Source of the DNA: an uncultured Litoreibacter sp.
Lineage (GTDB): Bacteria; Pseudomonadota; Alphaproteobacteria; Rhodobacterales; Rhodobacteraceae
Length of the DNA: 64,000 bases
Assembly: GCA_947494645.1 (NCBI GenBank)
Contig: CANLVO010000001.1
Span: 1,612,001-1,676,000, forward strand
Direction: 5' to 3'
This document shows positions 26,078-34,229 of this stretch, piece after piece. The translations under genes were made by a program, and so were the position numbers. Every line of letters starts with the position of its first letter. Position 1 is the first letter of the stretch. The notes below the pieces were generated by a model that saw nothing but the letters and a program-made list of their open reading frames with translations, made no database searches and had not been told where the DNA came from.

Positions 26078-26884
26078 ATGGACGCGGCCCGCTTTCTTGG
26101 CGGCATCATATCCCAAAGTGCCCCTGCCTCTGCCGCGCAGTTAAAGTCTGTTGGGGCGTATCATGCTTTGATTGACGGTGGATACATCGAAGAGATAGGC
26201 GTGGCGCAATCCGTTCTTTGCGACGATTGCGACCGGCCTCATGACGCGGCGGTCGTGTTTGAAGCGGACCAATACGGTATTCATTGCCCGGACCTTGGAT
26301 TCATTCCGAAAAAGCGTTCCGAGTTGGTGATAGTTAGACCAAATTTGGAACGACTTGTCCAAAACCTCGCTGACCGCATGGGATGCAGGCGTATCAAATC
26401 GACACCAATTCACTGTCAGACTTGGCGGGTTGGCATTGTGTCTTTTCCCTCTGCAGACGTAGCGGTCTATTTCCAACCAACCTTGCACGATGCCCTTGAT
26501 CTTCGATGCCTTGAGACTGCTTTGTCCAACGAAGCGCGGGTGCAATATGGCGTCATCCTTACTGCATCTGGGGAATTAGAACGTCCACCGTTCAAGACCG
26601 TGCGCATGGAAGACTGCCTCAAATTTGATAAGGTAGCGATGGCATTTGAATTCGACGCTGACCTCGTCGTGATTGCGGGCGCGCCGATAAAGAAAAAGGG
26701 CGGGCGGCCCAGCGCTTATAGCGTCAAGCTTTCAAAAATTATTTCAGCCCGTGCCGATTCTGGCAAAGCCTTGTCTGGTTTGAATGAGGAAGCCCGTGCT
26801 ATTCGTGCTATCTATCTTGCCCAATGCTCAACCGATACTGTGCCATCCATATCTACGATAAAGCGCATACTGACAAAGACTTAG
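26078..26884 (+). CDS. Unknown 268-aa protein with zinc-site-like cysteines, second gene of the pair
   Basis: Unrecognised protein. It has a probable zinc site near residues 48-70 (Cys48-x2-Cys51, then His69-Cys70) after a short helical N-terminus that resembles a winged-helix-like segment (ASAAQLKSVGAYHALIDGGYI). The C-terminal 65 residues are basic and open with KKKGGRPSAYSVKLSKI, a pattern often found at the edge of DNA-binding helices, ending PSISTIKRIL. It begins on the base after the stop of the preceding gene. A DNA-binding partner of that gene is the most cautious reading. Confidence 0.72.
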   Translation: MDAARFLGGIISQSAPASAAQLKSVGAYHALIDGGYIEEIGVAQSVLCDDCDRPHDAAVVFEADQYGIHCPDLGFIPKKRSELVIVRPNLERLVQNLADRMGCRRIKSTPIHCQTWRVGIVSFPSADVAVYFQPTLHDALDLRCLETALSNEARVQYGVILTASGELERPPFKTVRMEDCLKFDKVAMAFEFDADLVVIAGAPIKKKGGRPSAYSVKLSKIISARADSGKALSGLNEEARAIRAIYLAQCSTDTVPSISTIKRILTKT

Positions 26885-26978
26885 CGCTGGCTTGAAACTG
26901 GTTCAATACCTCGCTTATATTTTGAACCGCTCCCCGTCCGTCAAGGTTCGCCCAGCAACCAACGACGGAGCTTGAACC

Positions 26979-27182
26979 ATGACAAACGCAAACGAAGCAA
27001 GACAGCACAGGCCCATTGCGGTCTCACCAGATGAAGCCGCGCGGCTGGCGGGGATTGGGCGTACCACTCTTTATGCCGCACTGGCAAAAGGCGACTTACC
27101 CAGCATCAAGATTGGCACGCGGCGGCTTATCAGGGTCGACGCCATTCGTGATTGGCTGGCGCGGAATGAGGGTGAGACCTGA
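26979..27182 (+). CDS. Excisionase-like helix-turn-helix protein
   Basis: 67-aa protein of the MerR-type HTH_17 excisionase class: VSPDEAARLAGIGRTTLYAALAKGDL followed by IKIGTRRLIRVDAIRDWLARN. Such proteins bind DNA as recombination directionality factors or small regulators. GGAG lies about nine bases before the ATG. Its stop overlaps the start of the next gene (TGATG). Three tyrosine recombinases of this island could be its partner. Confidence 0.85.
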   Translation: MTNANEARQHRPIAVSPDEAARLAGIGRTTLYAALAKGDLPSIKIGTRRLIRVDAIRDWLARNEGET

Positions 27183-27634
27183 TGCCGAAATCAGCCAGCT
27201 TAATCGGCATCAAATCGGTGTATTGCTACACGATCCAAGAAGCGGCGGAAGCGACCGGCGTTGCGGACCGGACTATTCGTGCGTGGATCAAAGCTGGTCT
27301 TCCGTCAATGACAAAGGAACGCCCTACCTTGCTACGCGGCGACGCATTAATCGCCTTCATCAAAGCTCAGCGAAAAGCACGTAAAAGAAAGATCGGGCAA
27401 GACGAATTCTACTGCCTAAAATGTCGGGCCGCGCGCAAACCGGCAGGAAGAATGGTCGAATGCGAAACGAATGGTGTACGTGTCAGACTTATTGCGATTT
27501 GCGACACCTGCGAGACGATAATGCACAAACCTGTCGCCATTGCAGAGATTCAGAAACTTGCAGAGGTCTTTGATTTGGCGATTAGGGACCGCTCCGAACC
27601 CATGAAGCCCCTCGCAGCAAAACAGCCACTCTGA
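27182..27634 (+). CDS. HTH plus zinc-ribbon protein next to recombinase
   Basis: 150-aa protein. Residues about 15-65 form an HTH_17-like domain (YTIQEAAEATGVADRTIRAWIKAGL), followed by a basic linker (AQRKARKRKIG) and a four-cysteine zinc ribbon (CLKC about 20 residues after the linker, CDTC about 35 residues later). It overlaps the upstream HTH gene by one base and precedes a tyrosine recombinase by 120 bp. The pairing of HTH with zinc ribbon suggests a DNA-binding accessory of that recombinase; not proven. Confidence 0.75.
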   Translation: MPKSASLIGIKSVYCYTIQEAAEATGVADRTIRAWIKAGLPSMTKERPTLLRGDALIAFIKAQRKARKRKIGQDEFYCLKCRAARKPAGRMVECETNGVRVRLIAICDTCETIMHKPVAIAEIQKLAEVFDLAIRDRSEPMKPLAAKQPL

Positions 27635-27754
27635 ATCGACATTAAGGTGGTGGACATACGCCCCCCTGAACTTCCGCTTCCACGCCCACGCGAGTGGCAG
27701 GCTTTTTTGCACGCCGCACTACACTCGGCACCAATAACCAGACGAGGTACTTAC

Positions 27755-28774
27755 ATGACCAGTAAACCTAACGAAAACAACGAACGCACGAAACGTGACT
27801 TCCTGACCTATCGCAAACACTCCAAACAGGTCTCAGAGAAGACACTGGACCGAGAAATAGCCGCTCTCGAACGCTTCGATATCTGGAACGCGCGCAAAGA
27901 CTTTGTAAAGTTTCACATTGATTGGGCAGTAGGTTTCCGTGCGTATCTGGAGAAAGCCAAAGCCCAAACTGGCAAACCGTTGGCCAAATCCACGACACGA
28001 GCAATTATGGCAACGCTGCGCGAGTTTTTCCTTTGGTTATCTCAGCAAGACGGCTTCCGCCGTCGTATCAAGGCCCGTGATGCCAACTACTTCAGACTCT
28101 CTCTACGAGACGAAGCCGAAGCGCGCGCAGCACCTGAACGCCCAGCGCCCAGCACCCACCAAGCCAGACGCGCTTTGGAGATGATGCCCAGCACAACGCC
28201 TCGTGAAATGCGTGACAAGGCGATTTTTGCGCTTCTGTGTCTCACGGGCATTCGTGTCGCCGCGCTCACCTCCCTGAAGATCAAGCACGTAGACTTAAGC
28301 GAAAAGTCTGTCAGCCAAAACCCACGCGAGGTAGCAACCAAGTTTGGTAAGAAAATCGACACCTTCTTTGCCAAGGGTTTCGATGAAGCCGAGACCACAT
28401 TGACCAACTGGCTGGCCTGTCTTGACGAAGTGGTTCTCTACAGCCCGGATGATCCGTTGTTTCCCGCTACAGCACTTATAGCAGACGCAAGTGCGGGATT
28501 CACTGCGGTTGGCTTTACCCGCACCCATTGGAAAACTACAGAGCCCGTCCGCAAGATCGTCAACAGCGCCTTTGACAATGCTGGACTGCCTGCATTTGGC
28601 CCACACGCATTTAGGCACATGCTAGCCCGTCACGCTGCAAAGACGTGTACTTCGGTCGCGGAATTGGTGGCAACGTCGCAGAACCTCGGCCATACAGACG
28701 TTCTCACTACGTTGCGAAGCTACGGACAAATCAATCGCGAAGATCAACGACGCTTGATTACTGGACGGGATTAA
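27755..28774 (+). CDS. Tyrosine recombinase, second of the island
   Basis: 339-aa site-specific recombinase with an N-terminal SAM-like core-binding domain (about residues 20-125) and a catalytic domain (about 145-335). The active-site residues appear as Arg in LCLTGIRVAALTSLKI, HAFRHMLARH and GHTDVLTTLRSYGQI with its Tyr. I chose the ATG at 27755 because GAGG lies eight bases upstream; the frame is open from 27647. It lacks the arm-binding DUF4102 domain of the first integrase, so it probably acts on a different site. It follows the two HTH genes. Confidence 0.87.
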   Translation: MTSKPNENNERTKRDFLTYRKHSKQVSEKTLDREIAALERFDIWNARKDFVKFHIDWAVGFRAYLEKAKAQTGKPLAKSTTRAIMATLREFFLWLSQQDGFRRRIKARDANYFRLSLRDEAEARAAPERPAPSTHQARRALEMMPSTTPREMRDKAIFALLCLTGIRVAALTSLKIKHVDLSEKSVSQNPREVATKFGKKIDTFFAKGFDEAETTLTNWLACLDEVVLYSPDDPLFPATALIADASAGFTAVGFTRTHWKTTEPVRKIVNSAFDNAGLPAFGPHAFRHMLARHAAKTCTSVAELVATSQNLGHTDVLTTLRSYGQINREDQRRLITGRD

Positions 28775-28792
28775 GGGTCAATTTTCTTCAAG

Positions 28793-28845
28793 CGCAGCGA
28801 AAGTCTGTTTTGAGCCCATTGCGGAAGTGCCAAATTTTCGCTGCG
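28793..28845. repeat. Long-armed inverted repeat between two recombinase genes
   Basis: CGCAGCGAAA (28793-28802) and its exact reverse complement TTTCGCTGCG (28836-28845) are 33 bases apart. It lies in a 277-bp gap after the second recombinase that holds no gene. It may be an extragenic repeat, a recombinase site or a transcript end. The local wording resembles the palindromic region at 41391-41410 (both hold forms of CGAAAG or CAAAGCGG around GAGCCCA-like words). Confidence 0.35.
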
Positions 28846-29051
28846 TGCGCTCGCCGCGAAAGAATTTCTGCGCATGCAAGGTCTTCAGCGCAGTTACGCG
28901 GCGGTGAATCCGGCCATTCATTCGGCCTGCTATTAGGTTTGGAGCAAAAACTCACGGGTGGCAGGTCGGATGCAATCAGGTTTGCGAGTAGCATTCCTAC
29001 GTCAGCGCGGTGCTGATGCTTGGGTTTGGAGGGCGGCAAGGAGGGCAAATT

Positions 29052-29684
29052 ATGCCTAGAGTCCAACTTCCTGCCGTAACCCCGAAACGTAAAGCCTGGA
29101 ACAAGGGGCGGATTATCGGCCAGAAACGACCGTTGCTGCCAAAACAGGTTTGGGCAATCCGAGCGCGACTCGAGTTGGCCAACAACCTTCGTGATCTAGC
29201 GCTATTTAACGTTGCCATCGACAGCAAACTACGTGGTTGTGATCTGGTCAGGCTCTCAGTGGTCGATCTGGTCAAAGAGGATCGCGTCCGAGAACGGGTT
29301 TCGGTGATTCAGTGCAAAACCAAGCGGCCTGTTCAGTTTGAACTGACAGAAAACACAAGGGAAACTGTCCTGGCTTGGGTCAAATCGCCCGAGATGTTGG
29401 CTTGCTCGTTTGTGTTTCCCAGCCGCTTCCACGACCGCCCGCACATTTCAACCCGTCAGTATGGCCGGTTGGTGCACGATTGGGTGTCGGCGATTGGTTT
29501 GGAACCGAGTGGATACGGAACGCATTCGCTGCGCCGGACAAAAGCTGCTGAGATTTACCGGAAAACAGGCAACCTGCGTGCGGTTCAACTGTTGCTCGGC
29601 CATACGAAGGTCGATAGCACAGTGCGCTACCTGGGAGTTGAACTTGAAGATGCACTTAGTATCGCCGAGAATATTGACCTCTAG
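29052..29684 (+). CDS. Short tyrosine recombinase, third of the island
   Basis: 210-aa tyrosine recombinase comprising little more than the catalytic domain, about the size of FimB/FimE invertases. Catalytic positions are visible: Arg in IDSKLRGCDLVRLSV, HSLRRTKAAEIYRK and LLLGHTKVDSTVRYLGVE with Tyr. The ATG at 29052 has GGAGGG about eight bases upstream; the frame extends to 29010. Isolated short recombinases of this kind are common in proteobacterial islands and plasmids, and their target sites are usually unknown. Confidence 0.85.
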   Translation: MPRVQLPAVTPKRKAWNKGRIIGQKRPLLPKQVWAIRARLELANNLRDLALFNVAIDSKLRGCDLVRLSVVDLVKEDRVRERVSVIQCKTKRPVQFELTENTRETVLAWVKSPEMLACSFVFPSRFHDRPHISTRQYGRLVHDWVSAIGLEPSGYGTHSLRRTKAAEIYRKTGNLRAVQLLLGHTKVDSTVRYLGVELEDALSIAENIDL

Positions 29685-29880
29685 GCAATGGGCGTGCGGC
29701 TGGTGCCGCCTGCGTTTGCGGGCAAACCTGCCGCACGCAGCGCAATTGATCCAGAGTTAAAAGCGCCGCCAAACGTCCTCTTGATGTCCGATCATATCGG
29801 TATTTCTGGACAAACTCTGGTTCGACTGGATTGGCAGTCAACCCACAATGGCCAATCACTTGGACGGCTTACCCTTTGAA

Positions 29881-30561
29881 TTACATAACCTTACGGACGG
29901 CGGCGCAAAGCTCGGGGTGCATTATCCAGTTCTCAGCCTTCTCGTCATGTTCGGAGACATCTCGATACCCAATGAGCGTGCTTCCATCCGGGCCCGTTGA
30001 AGGCCCCGTGGATGCCGTTCCCGAAGACAGATAGCCCGCAATCATACGACCCGCGCTGGCGAGCGCTCTGTTGGCCGAGGTCATGGACTTGTAGCTGCCA
30101 GCATCTGCAACCTTAACCTGTGCCAACCCGTCCGCTTCCTTCAGCGACAACGCCATCAACATGGCACGCTGCGAACCCGTCAGGTTTACAGAATGGAGCG
30201 CTTCCACGTATTCGTCGGATGTTGGTACCTGCGTCCCTTTGTGAGGGTCTGTTCTGCGGTCTTCGGCCCTACGGACTTCGCGCTGATCAATGGCGGAATG
30301 CAATGCGATGATCGCAGCTTCTTCGGTCTCACCCGTCGCCTCGGCAATCAAGCCGCGCGCCTTCGTGGGTGGCTTGGGAAAGGCGCGAGCGCCGTATGCG
30401 CCGGCGAGACGACCGGACTTGATCTGATATCTGCCATACTCGCCCACGCGGATCGACATAGCGGCTTCTTTCCTGGTCTCCTTGGCCTTCGATTTCTTCG
30501 ACATACCCTTGAAGACGTCACGTCCCGCATCTGATCTGTTTGGAGCTGTGTAATCTGGCAT
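29881..30561 (-). CDS. Unknown 226-aa protein
   Basis: Unrecognised soluble protein with a good ribosome binding site (AGGAG). The N-terminus is strongly basic (KGMSKKSKAKETRKEAAMSIR), followed by a GEYGRYQIKSGRLAGAYGARAFP segment that looks like a small beta hairpin, and a C-terminal alpha-helical part (YVEALHSVNLTGSQRAMLMAL, TSANRALASAGRMIAGYL). The C-terminal portion could be a winged-helix DNA-binding unit (SQRAMLMALSLKEADGLAQ), though weakly. It lies beyond a cold-shock gene in the same direction. Confidence 0.65.
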   Translation of the reverse strand: MPDYTAPNRSDAGRDVFKGMSKKSKAKETRKEAAMSIRVGEYGRYQIKSGRLAGAYGARAFPKPPTKARGLIAEATGETEEAAIIALHSAIDQREVRRAEDRRTDPHKGTQVPTSDEYVEALHSVNLTGSQRAMLMALSLKEADGLAQVKVADAGSYKSMTSANRALASAGRMIAGYLSSGTASTGPSTGPDGSTLIGYRDVSEHDEKAENWIMHPELCAAVRKVM

Positions 30562-30681
30562 CGGGCTGGTCTCCTGGGATGAACAATTCGTAGTGCCGGT
30601 TCGGCGGATACCAATCAGGGCAAAGGAACTGCTGCGTTAGGCAGCGGAAGAAGATTCAAAAACAAATGGCCGTCTGTCGAA

Positions 30682-30702
30682 GGGCGCTCCTTAAGAGCGC
30701 CC
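30682..30702 (-). terminator. Hairpin after the cold-shock gene
   Basis: GGGCGCTC (30682-30689) pairs perfectly with GAGCGCCC (30695-30702) around a five-base loop, 12 bases after the csp stop on the minus strand. The following bases (TTCGACAG) hold only a weak U-run, so termination may be partial. Confidence 0.55.
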
Positions 30703-30713
30703 ATTTGCAAAGA

Positions 30714-30920
30714 TCAGGCGAGCGCGATGTTGGTTGCGCTTTCACGGCCGTCGCGGCCGGCCTCCACATCGAAGGTCACCTTCTGATCGTCGTTCAGGGT
30801 GGTCATCCCCGACTTCTCGAGTGCGGAGATGTGCAGAAACACATCCTTTCCACCAGTCTCTGGTGCGATGAAGCCGAAGCCTTTTGCGCCGTTGAACCAT
30901 TTCACCGTGCCGTTGGCCAT
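30714..30920 (-). CDS. Cold-shock-domain protein
   Basis: 68-aa CspA-family RNA chaperone. It has RNP1 (KGFGFIAPE) and RNP2 (DVFLHISAL) and the usual MANGTVKWFN start. The ATG at 30920 gives the standard length; a longer frame adds an unlikely leader. A long leader without a gene (to about 31060) precedes it, as is usual for cold-shock mRNAs. This is an accessory copy carried on the island, likely an RNA-melting protein used at low temperature or other stress. Confidence 0.93.
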   Translation of the reverse strand: MANGTVKWFNGAKGFGFIAPETGGKDVFLHISALEKSGMTTLNDDQKVTFDVEAGRDGRESATNIALA

Positions 30921-31363
30921 GTGAATTTTCCTTGTTTGATCGCTGCCCACAATATGCGGCAACCTGGCTTCTCACGACAGTGTCGAGCGCTGCGAGCCGG
31001 TAAAGGAAAACAGGAGTTCGAATGTAGGTCAGTAGCATAACAAACGTGGTATCTCCTCAAGAGTGTTACAAGGTGCACGCGGTGCTTCGGCTGATGTTTC
31101 CTTTCCAAGAGAGCATCGATCCCCTATAGTTCACAAGCTGCTGGATACCCTGGCAGCCAGAAATGGAAAGCCAGACTGTCGTTCAACGACTTGGCGAAGA
31201 AAGTGGCCACCGACAAAAAGGCCTCGCAAGAAGAAGATACGAAATCGCAGATGTCTACCGACCCCCTCCGGACTCAAAGATCGAAGCGACTGATCCGTAG
31301 ATGGGTTGAAAGGTGCGACTAAGCAAATAGGCTTCGCTGATGTTCAGCGATTGAGGGTTGATG
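30921..31363. other. Gene-poor stretch between csp and a small unknown gene
   Basis: The part next to the cold-shock gene is probably its 5' leader and promoter. Beyond that several short frames are open (for example 31063-31293 on the plus strand) but none has a convincing ribosome binding site, conserved motif or typical composition. I see no RNA gene. It may hold the remnant of a lost gene. Confidence 0.5.
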
Positions 31364-31600
31364 CTACAAGCGTCGCGAAAGGTTGCCGCCAACGATGATC
31401 TCATTGATCAGTTTGGCGGTTGCCATATGCATTTCTTGTTCGGTTTCTGGACCTCTGGCATTCTCGTGGGTCGCTGCCGCATCCCGAAGAATTCCCAGTA
31501 TCTCGCCTTCCGGCAGCAGCTTGCGATCTTGCAGGGCAAGTAGGAGGGCCTCGCAAATGGAGAAGGCGGCCATCCCTGAAGGGTCTCGTTGATCTGACAT
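31364..31600 (-). CDS. Small conserved-type hypothetical protein
   Basis: 78-aa protein beginning MSDQRDPSGMAAFSICEALL from the ATG at 31600. It is helical, with DRKLLPEGEILGILRDAA in the middle and a tail ending GGNLSRRL. Proteins of this general look occur in alphaproteobacterial stress regions, but I cannot name a family or function. A longer frame to 31633 has a poorer start context. It is divergent from the Crp/Fnr gene, so the two may share a control region. Confidence 0.65.
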   Translation of the reverse strand: MSDQRDPSGMAAFSICEALLLALQDRKLLPEGEILGILRDAAATHENARGPETEQEMHMATAKLINEIIVGGNLSRRL

Positions 31601-31753
31601 TGGGGACAATCTTCTTCCTTTCTTGCAACGCAACCGGGCGAGGTCGTGATAGTATTGACCAACATCTCAATAATTTAGGTAGTCCGTACTGATCGAAAGC
31701 AGTCTCAGTGCCGATTTCTTACGGGAGTATGCGCGGTTCGGGAGGGACCGGTA

Positions 31754-32485
31754 ATGAAAATCAAAGCCAGCCCACTTACCCAAAAGCTCTCTGCGTTTGT
31801 TGCTCTTTCGGAGACGGAACTGGTCGTTCTGGAGCGCCTGCATCAGCGGAGGAAGTCTTTCTCTTCGGGGCGAGACTTGGTTCACCAGGGTCAATTGGAA
31901 CAGGCTGCTTACATCCTGGCGGCAGGTTGGGTCGTTTCTTACAAGATCCAGGCTGACGGGTCGCGGCAGATCGTTGATTTCCAGATACCGGGGGACTTTT
32001 TGGGGCTGCGCAGCGTCCTGTTGCACACATCCGATCATGGGATCGAAACAATCGTCGATATCGAGGCGGCGGAGGTTCTGGTGAGAGATCTTCTGCAAGC
32101 CTTCGCAGAGACACCACGGCTGGCTACGGCTATTCTCTGGGCCGTGTCGCGCGACGAAGCGATGGTTGTCGAGCATCTTGTTGGGCTAGGGCGGCGCGAT
32201 GCGGATGCGCGCATGGCGCATTTTCTGCTGGAGCTTGGCGTGAGACTGTCACTCGTCGGATTAGGGAGCAGGGAAGGCTATGCCTGTCCGCTCACACAGT
32301 ATCATCTGGCAGATGCGTTGGGGTTAAGTGCCATCCACGTCAACCGCGTCCTTCGTAAGCTCCGCGAACGCGGACTTGTCACGTTTCAGGGCGGGTTGGT
32401 AACCTTCGATGACTACGAGGGGCTGGTTGCATTGGCGGATTTCGATCCGGCCTATCTCGATCAGTCACGGCCTTTGTTGCCGTGA
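31754..32485 (+). CDS. Crp/Fnr-family transcriptional regulator
   Basis: 243-aa regulator with an N-terminal cyclic-nucleotide-binding-type beta-roll (about residues 30-130, with FSSGRDLVHQGQLEQAAYIL and IVDFQIPGDFLGL) and a C-terminal Crp winged helix (about 160-225, LTQYHLADALGLSAIHVNRVLRKLRERGLV). The N-terminal cysteines of FNR are absent, so oxygen sensing through an iron-sulfur cluster is not expected. This subgroup is frequent next to stress genes in alphaproteobacteria. It may control the surrounding small genes. Confidence 0.88.
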   Translation: MKIKASPLTQKLSAFVALSETELVVLERLHQRRKSFSSGRDLVHQGQLEQAAYILAAGWVVSYKIQADGSRQIVDFQIPGDFLGLRSVLLHTSDHGIETIVDIEAAEVLVRDLLQAFAETPRLATAILWAVSRDEAMVVEHLVGLGRRDADARMAHFLLELGVRLSLVGLGSREGYACPLTQYHLADALGLSAIHVNRVLRKLRERGLVTFQGGLVTFDDYEGLVALADFDPAYLDQSRPLLP

Positions 32486-32491
32486 AACGGC

Positions 32492-32514
32492 CGCCCAAAG
32501 TCAGGCTTTGGGCG
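32492..32514. terminator. Hairpin between Crp/Fnr gene and the convergent small gene
   Basis: CGCCCAAAG (32492-32500) and CTTTGGGCG (32506-32514) form a perfect 9-bp stem with a five-base loop, between two convergent genes. A run of five T follows ten bases later on the plus strand. It can serve both genes as a weak bidirectional terminator. Confidence 0.55.
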
Positions 32515-32545
32515 ACCCTGCAGTCTTTTTACAGGTTTGCTGATA

Positions 32546-32746
32546 TTACACCAATGCGCGGCTTGCCTGCTTGAGTTCGTTGTGTGCCTCTTCGTCGTTG
32601 TCGGCTTCATGCGCCTTCTCGGCCGCTTGATAATGCTTGAGAGCAGTCGCTTTCTTGGGGCCTTCGGGTGCATTGTCCCAGGCAGCCTTGACGGAGGCCA
32701 TGTGTTTCACCGTCTGGTTTTCCTCGGTTTGGTCTTCTTCATTCAT
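32546..32746 (-). CDS. Small acidic helical protein
   Basis: 66-aa protein starting MNEEDQTEENQTVKHMASVK at the ATG 32746, with AAAGGA in front. It is a charged alpha-helical protein (KKATALKHYQAAEKAHEADN, EEAHNELKQASRAL), similar in look to small stress proteins of alphaproteobacteria. A longer frame to 32875 adds an unlikely leader. Function unknown. Confidence 0.65.
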   Translation of the reverse strand: MNEEDQTEENQTVKHMASVKAAWDNAPEGPKKATALKHYQAAEKAHEADNDEEAHNELKQASRALV

Positions 32747-32918
32747 GGGAATGTCCTTTCCTGGACGGTCCGAGAAATAAGAGGCGCAGACCCCATGCAA
32801 ACTCTTGGGGGACTGCATGCGTCCCACGCCCCTCAGATACTCGCAAAAAATGCCAACCCAATAAGCGGTAGACATGAATCACCAAACCGGTTCGATCGCG
32901 TCTTTGCACTGACGCAGG

Positions 32919-33335
32919 TTAGCCCGTTTGAGCCAAATAGAGGAGCCACGCCAGAACCACGACTCCAACGAGGGCCATCGTTGTCCAAGACATCGATAGC
33001 TTTGGAAAATTGTTGGTTCCTGCTTCGAGTGATTTGGGAACGCGAAGCGGGGCACGCTTCGGCAGCAATGAAACCAGCTTTGCCGCTCTGTCTTCGCTTG
33101 CCAGAGCCAGCGCCGGAATGTCGGTAATCGCTCCAAAATGCGTAGTCAGTCGTACTTTCGCGTCCTCCCGACCCAGACCAGAAAGCTCACGCGCTTCGGT
33201 CCATGGCTCGAGGTTAAGGCGCGCAAGCGCTGACAAGACCGTAACGGCTGCACCGGTTCTGTCCTCACCCACTTCTGCAAAGAGGAAGGCATCGTAGTCG
33301 CTGCCATCCGGATGAAGGACGTCTGAGGCGGACAT
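32919..33335 (-). CDS. Tail-anchored protein of unknown function
   Basis: 138-aa protein with AAAGGA before the ATG. The first 60 residues (DAFLFAEVGEDRTGAAVTVLSALARLNLEPWTEAR) look like a small alpha/beta domain, and a single hydrophobic segment (MALVGVVVLAWLLYLAQ) sits at the extreme C-terminus, so it is probably tail-anchored in the inner membrane with the domain in the cytoplasm. No family recognised. It is divergent from the next pair of genes. Confidence 0.7.
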   Translation of the reverse strand: MSASDVLHPDGSDYDAFLFAEVGEDRTGAAVTVLSALARLNLEPWTEARELSGLGREDAKVRLTTHFGAITDIPALALASEDRAAKLVSLLPKRAPLRVPKSLEAGTNNFPKLSMSWTTMALVGVVVLAWLLYLAQTG

Positions 33336-33564
33336 GGGTTTTCCTTTCGGCGCGAGACTGAGGCGAAGACTTGCACGCAGTTGTCTGGAGCCGCGCGACG
33401 GCTTTGCATCTCACCTTGACAGCCAAGAAACCGACTGGGGCTAACCTCGATCAGCATCACACACCGAAAGTTCGGATAGTGTCTATTCAACCGCCTTGCT
33501 GCGACGACGCTGGCCATAATGGCGGCTGCGGAAAGTTTAACATTCTGTTCAATGGAGGCCTGGG

Positions 33565-33879
33565 ATGCTCACGCGTTCTACCAGATCAATGGTGACGTTT
33601 TCCAACGACTTCATGATTGGCGACAGCCGGCGAGAGCTTGCGGCCGGCACGTATGAAATCGTTGTCGAGGAAGAGCTTATGCAAAGCCTCAGCTTCGAAG
33701 CTTACCGGCGCACTGCGACATACCTGATGGTCCGGGGGCGAGGGAGCAACACGGATCAAACGACGATGCAATTGACCACAAAGGAGGATCTGGAGCACGC
33801 AATTGCATGTGATCAGGCCCTCTCGGAAACTATCAATGACAGCGAAGCGGCGCTTTCCCCACAGGAGGACAAGACATGA
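33565..33879 (+). CDS. Unknown 104-aa protein
   Basis: Small soluble protein with GGAGG six bases before the ATG. The chain contains RELAAGTYEIVVEEELMQSLSFEAYRR, a beta-rich stretch that recurs in the 173-aa protein at 37467 (LPAGEYDIETE, then ADGVSEAQL), so the two may share a domain. Function unknown. Its last bases overlap the next start (ATGA). Confidence 0.7.
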   Translation: MLTRSTRSMVTFSNDFMIGDSRRELAAGTYEIVVEEELMQSLSFEAYRRTATYLMVRGRGSNTDQTTMQLTTKEDLEHAIACDQALSETINDSEAALSPQEDKT

Positions 33880-34229
33880 CGACACCCGAATGGCTGAAAC
33901 CCGGTATTTACGGCGCGCTCCTTGGCGCGGCGTTCGTCGGCATTGTTGGATTTTCCTGGGGCGGCTGGATGACCGGAGGCGGCGCTGAGGAGATGGCAAG
34001 CGAGATGGCGGAGGACCGAGTTATCGCGGCGCTCGTGCCCTTCTGCCTCGACATGTCCCGAACCGACAATGAACGCATTGCAAAGCTCGCCACAATCCGT
34101 GAGGCATCATCGTTCAAGCGGCGCGACGTTGTCATGGAAACAGGCTGGGCGACGATGCCAGGGTCTGAGGGTCCGAACCGCGAACTGGCGCAGGCTTGTA
34201 TCGAAGGTCTCGAGCTTGATGCATTGTAG
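33876..34229 (+). CDS. Small membrane protein of unknown function
   Basis: 117-aa protein with one N-terminal membrane segment (YGALLGAAFVGIVGFSWGGWMTGG) followed by a soluble alpha-helical part with two cysteines (FCLDMSRTDNERIAKLATIREASSFKRRDVVMETGWATMPG). Proteins of this form are seen in alphaproteobacteria, but no function is known to me. It overlaps the previous gene by ATGA and the next start lies within its last codons, so this is a coupled three-gene unit. Confidence 0.7.
   Translation: MTTPEWLKPGIYGALLGAAFVGIVGFSWGGWMTGGGAEEMASEMAEDRVIAALVPFCLDMSRTDNERIAKLATIREASSFKRRDVVMETGWATMPGSEGPNRELAQACIEGLELDAL

Noticed and set aside
31063-31293. Small plus-strand gene before the Crp/Fnr region
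   Set aside because: No ribosome binding site, basic low-information sequence, and no motif.
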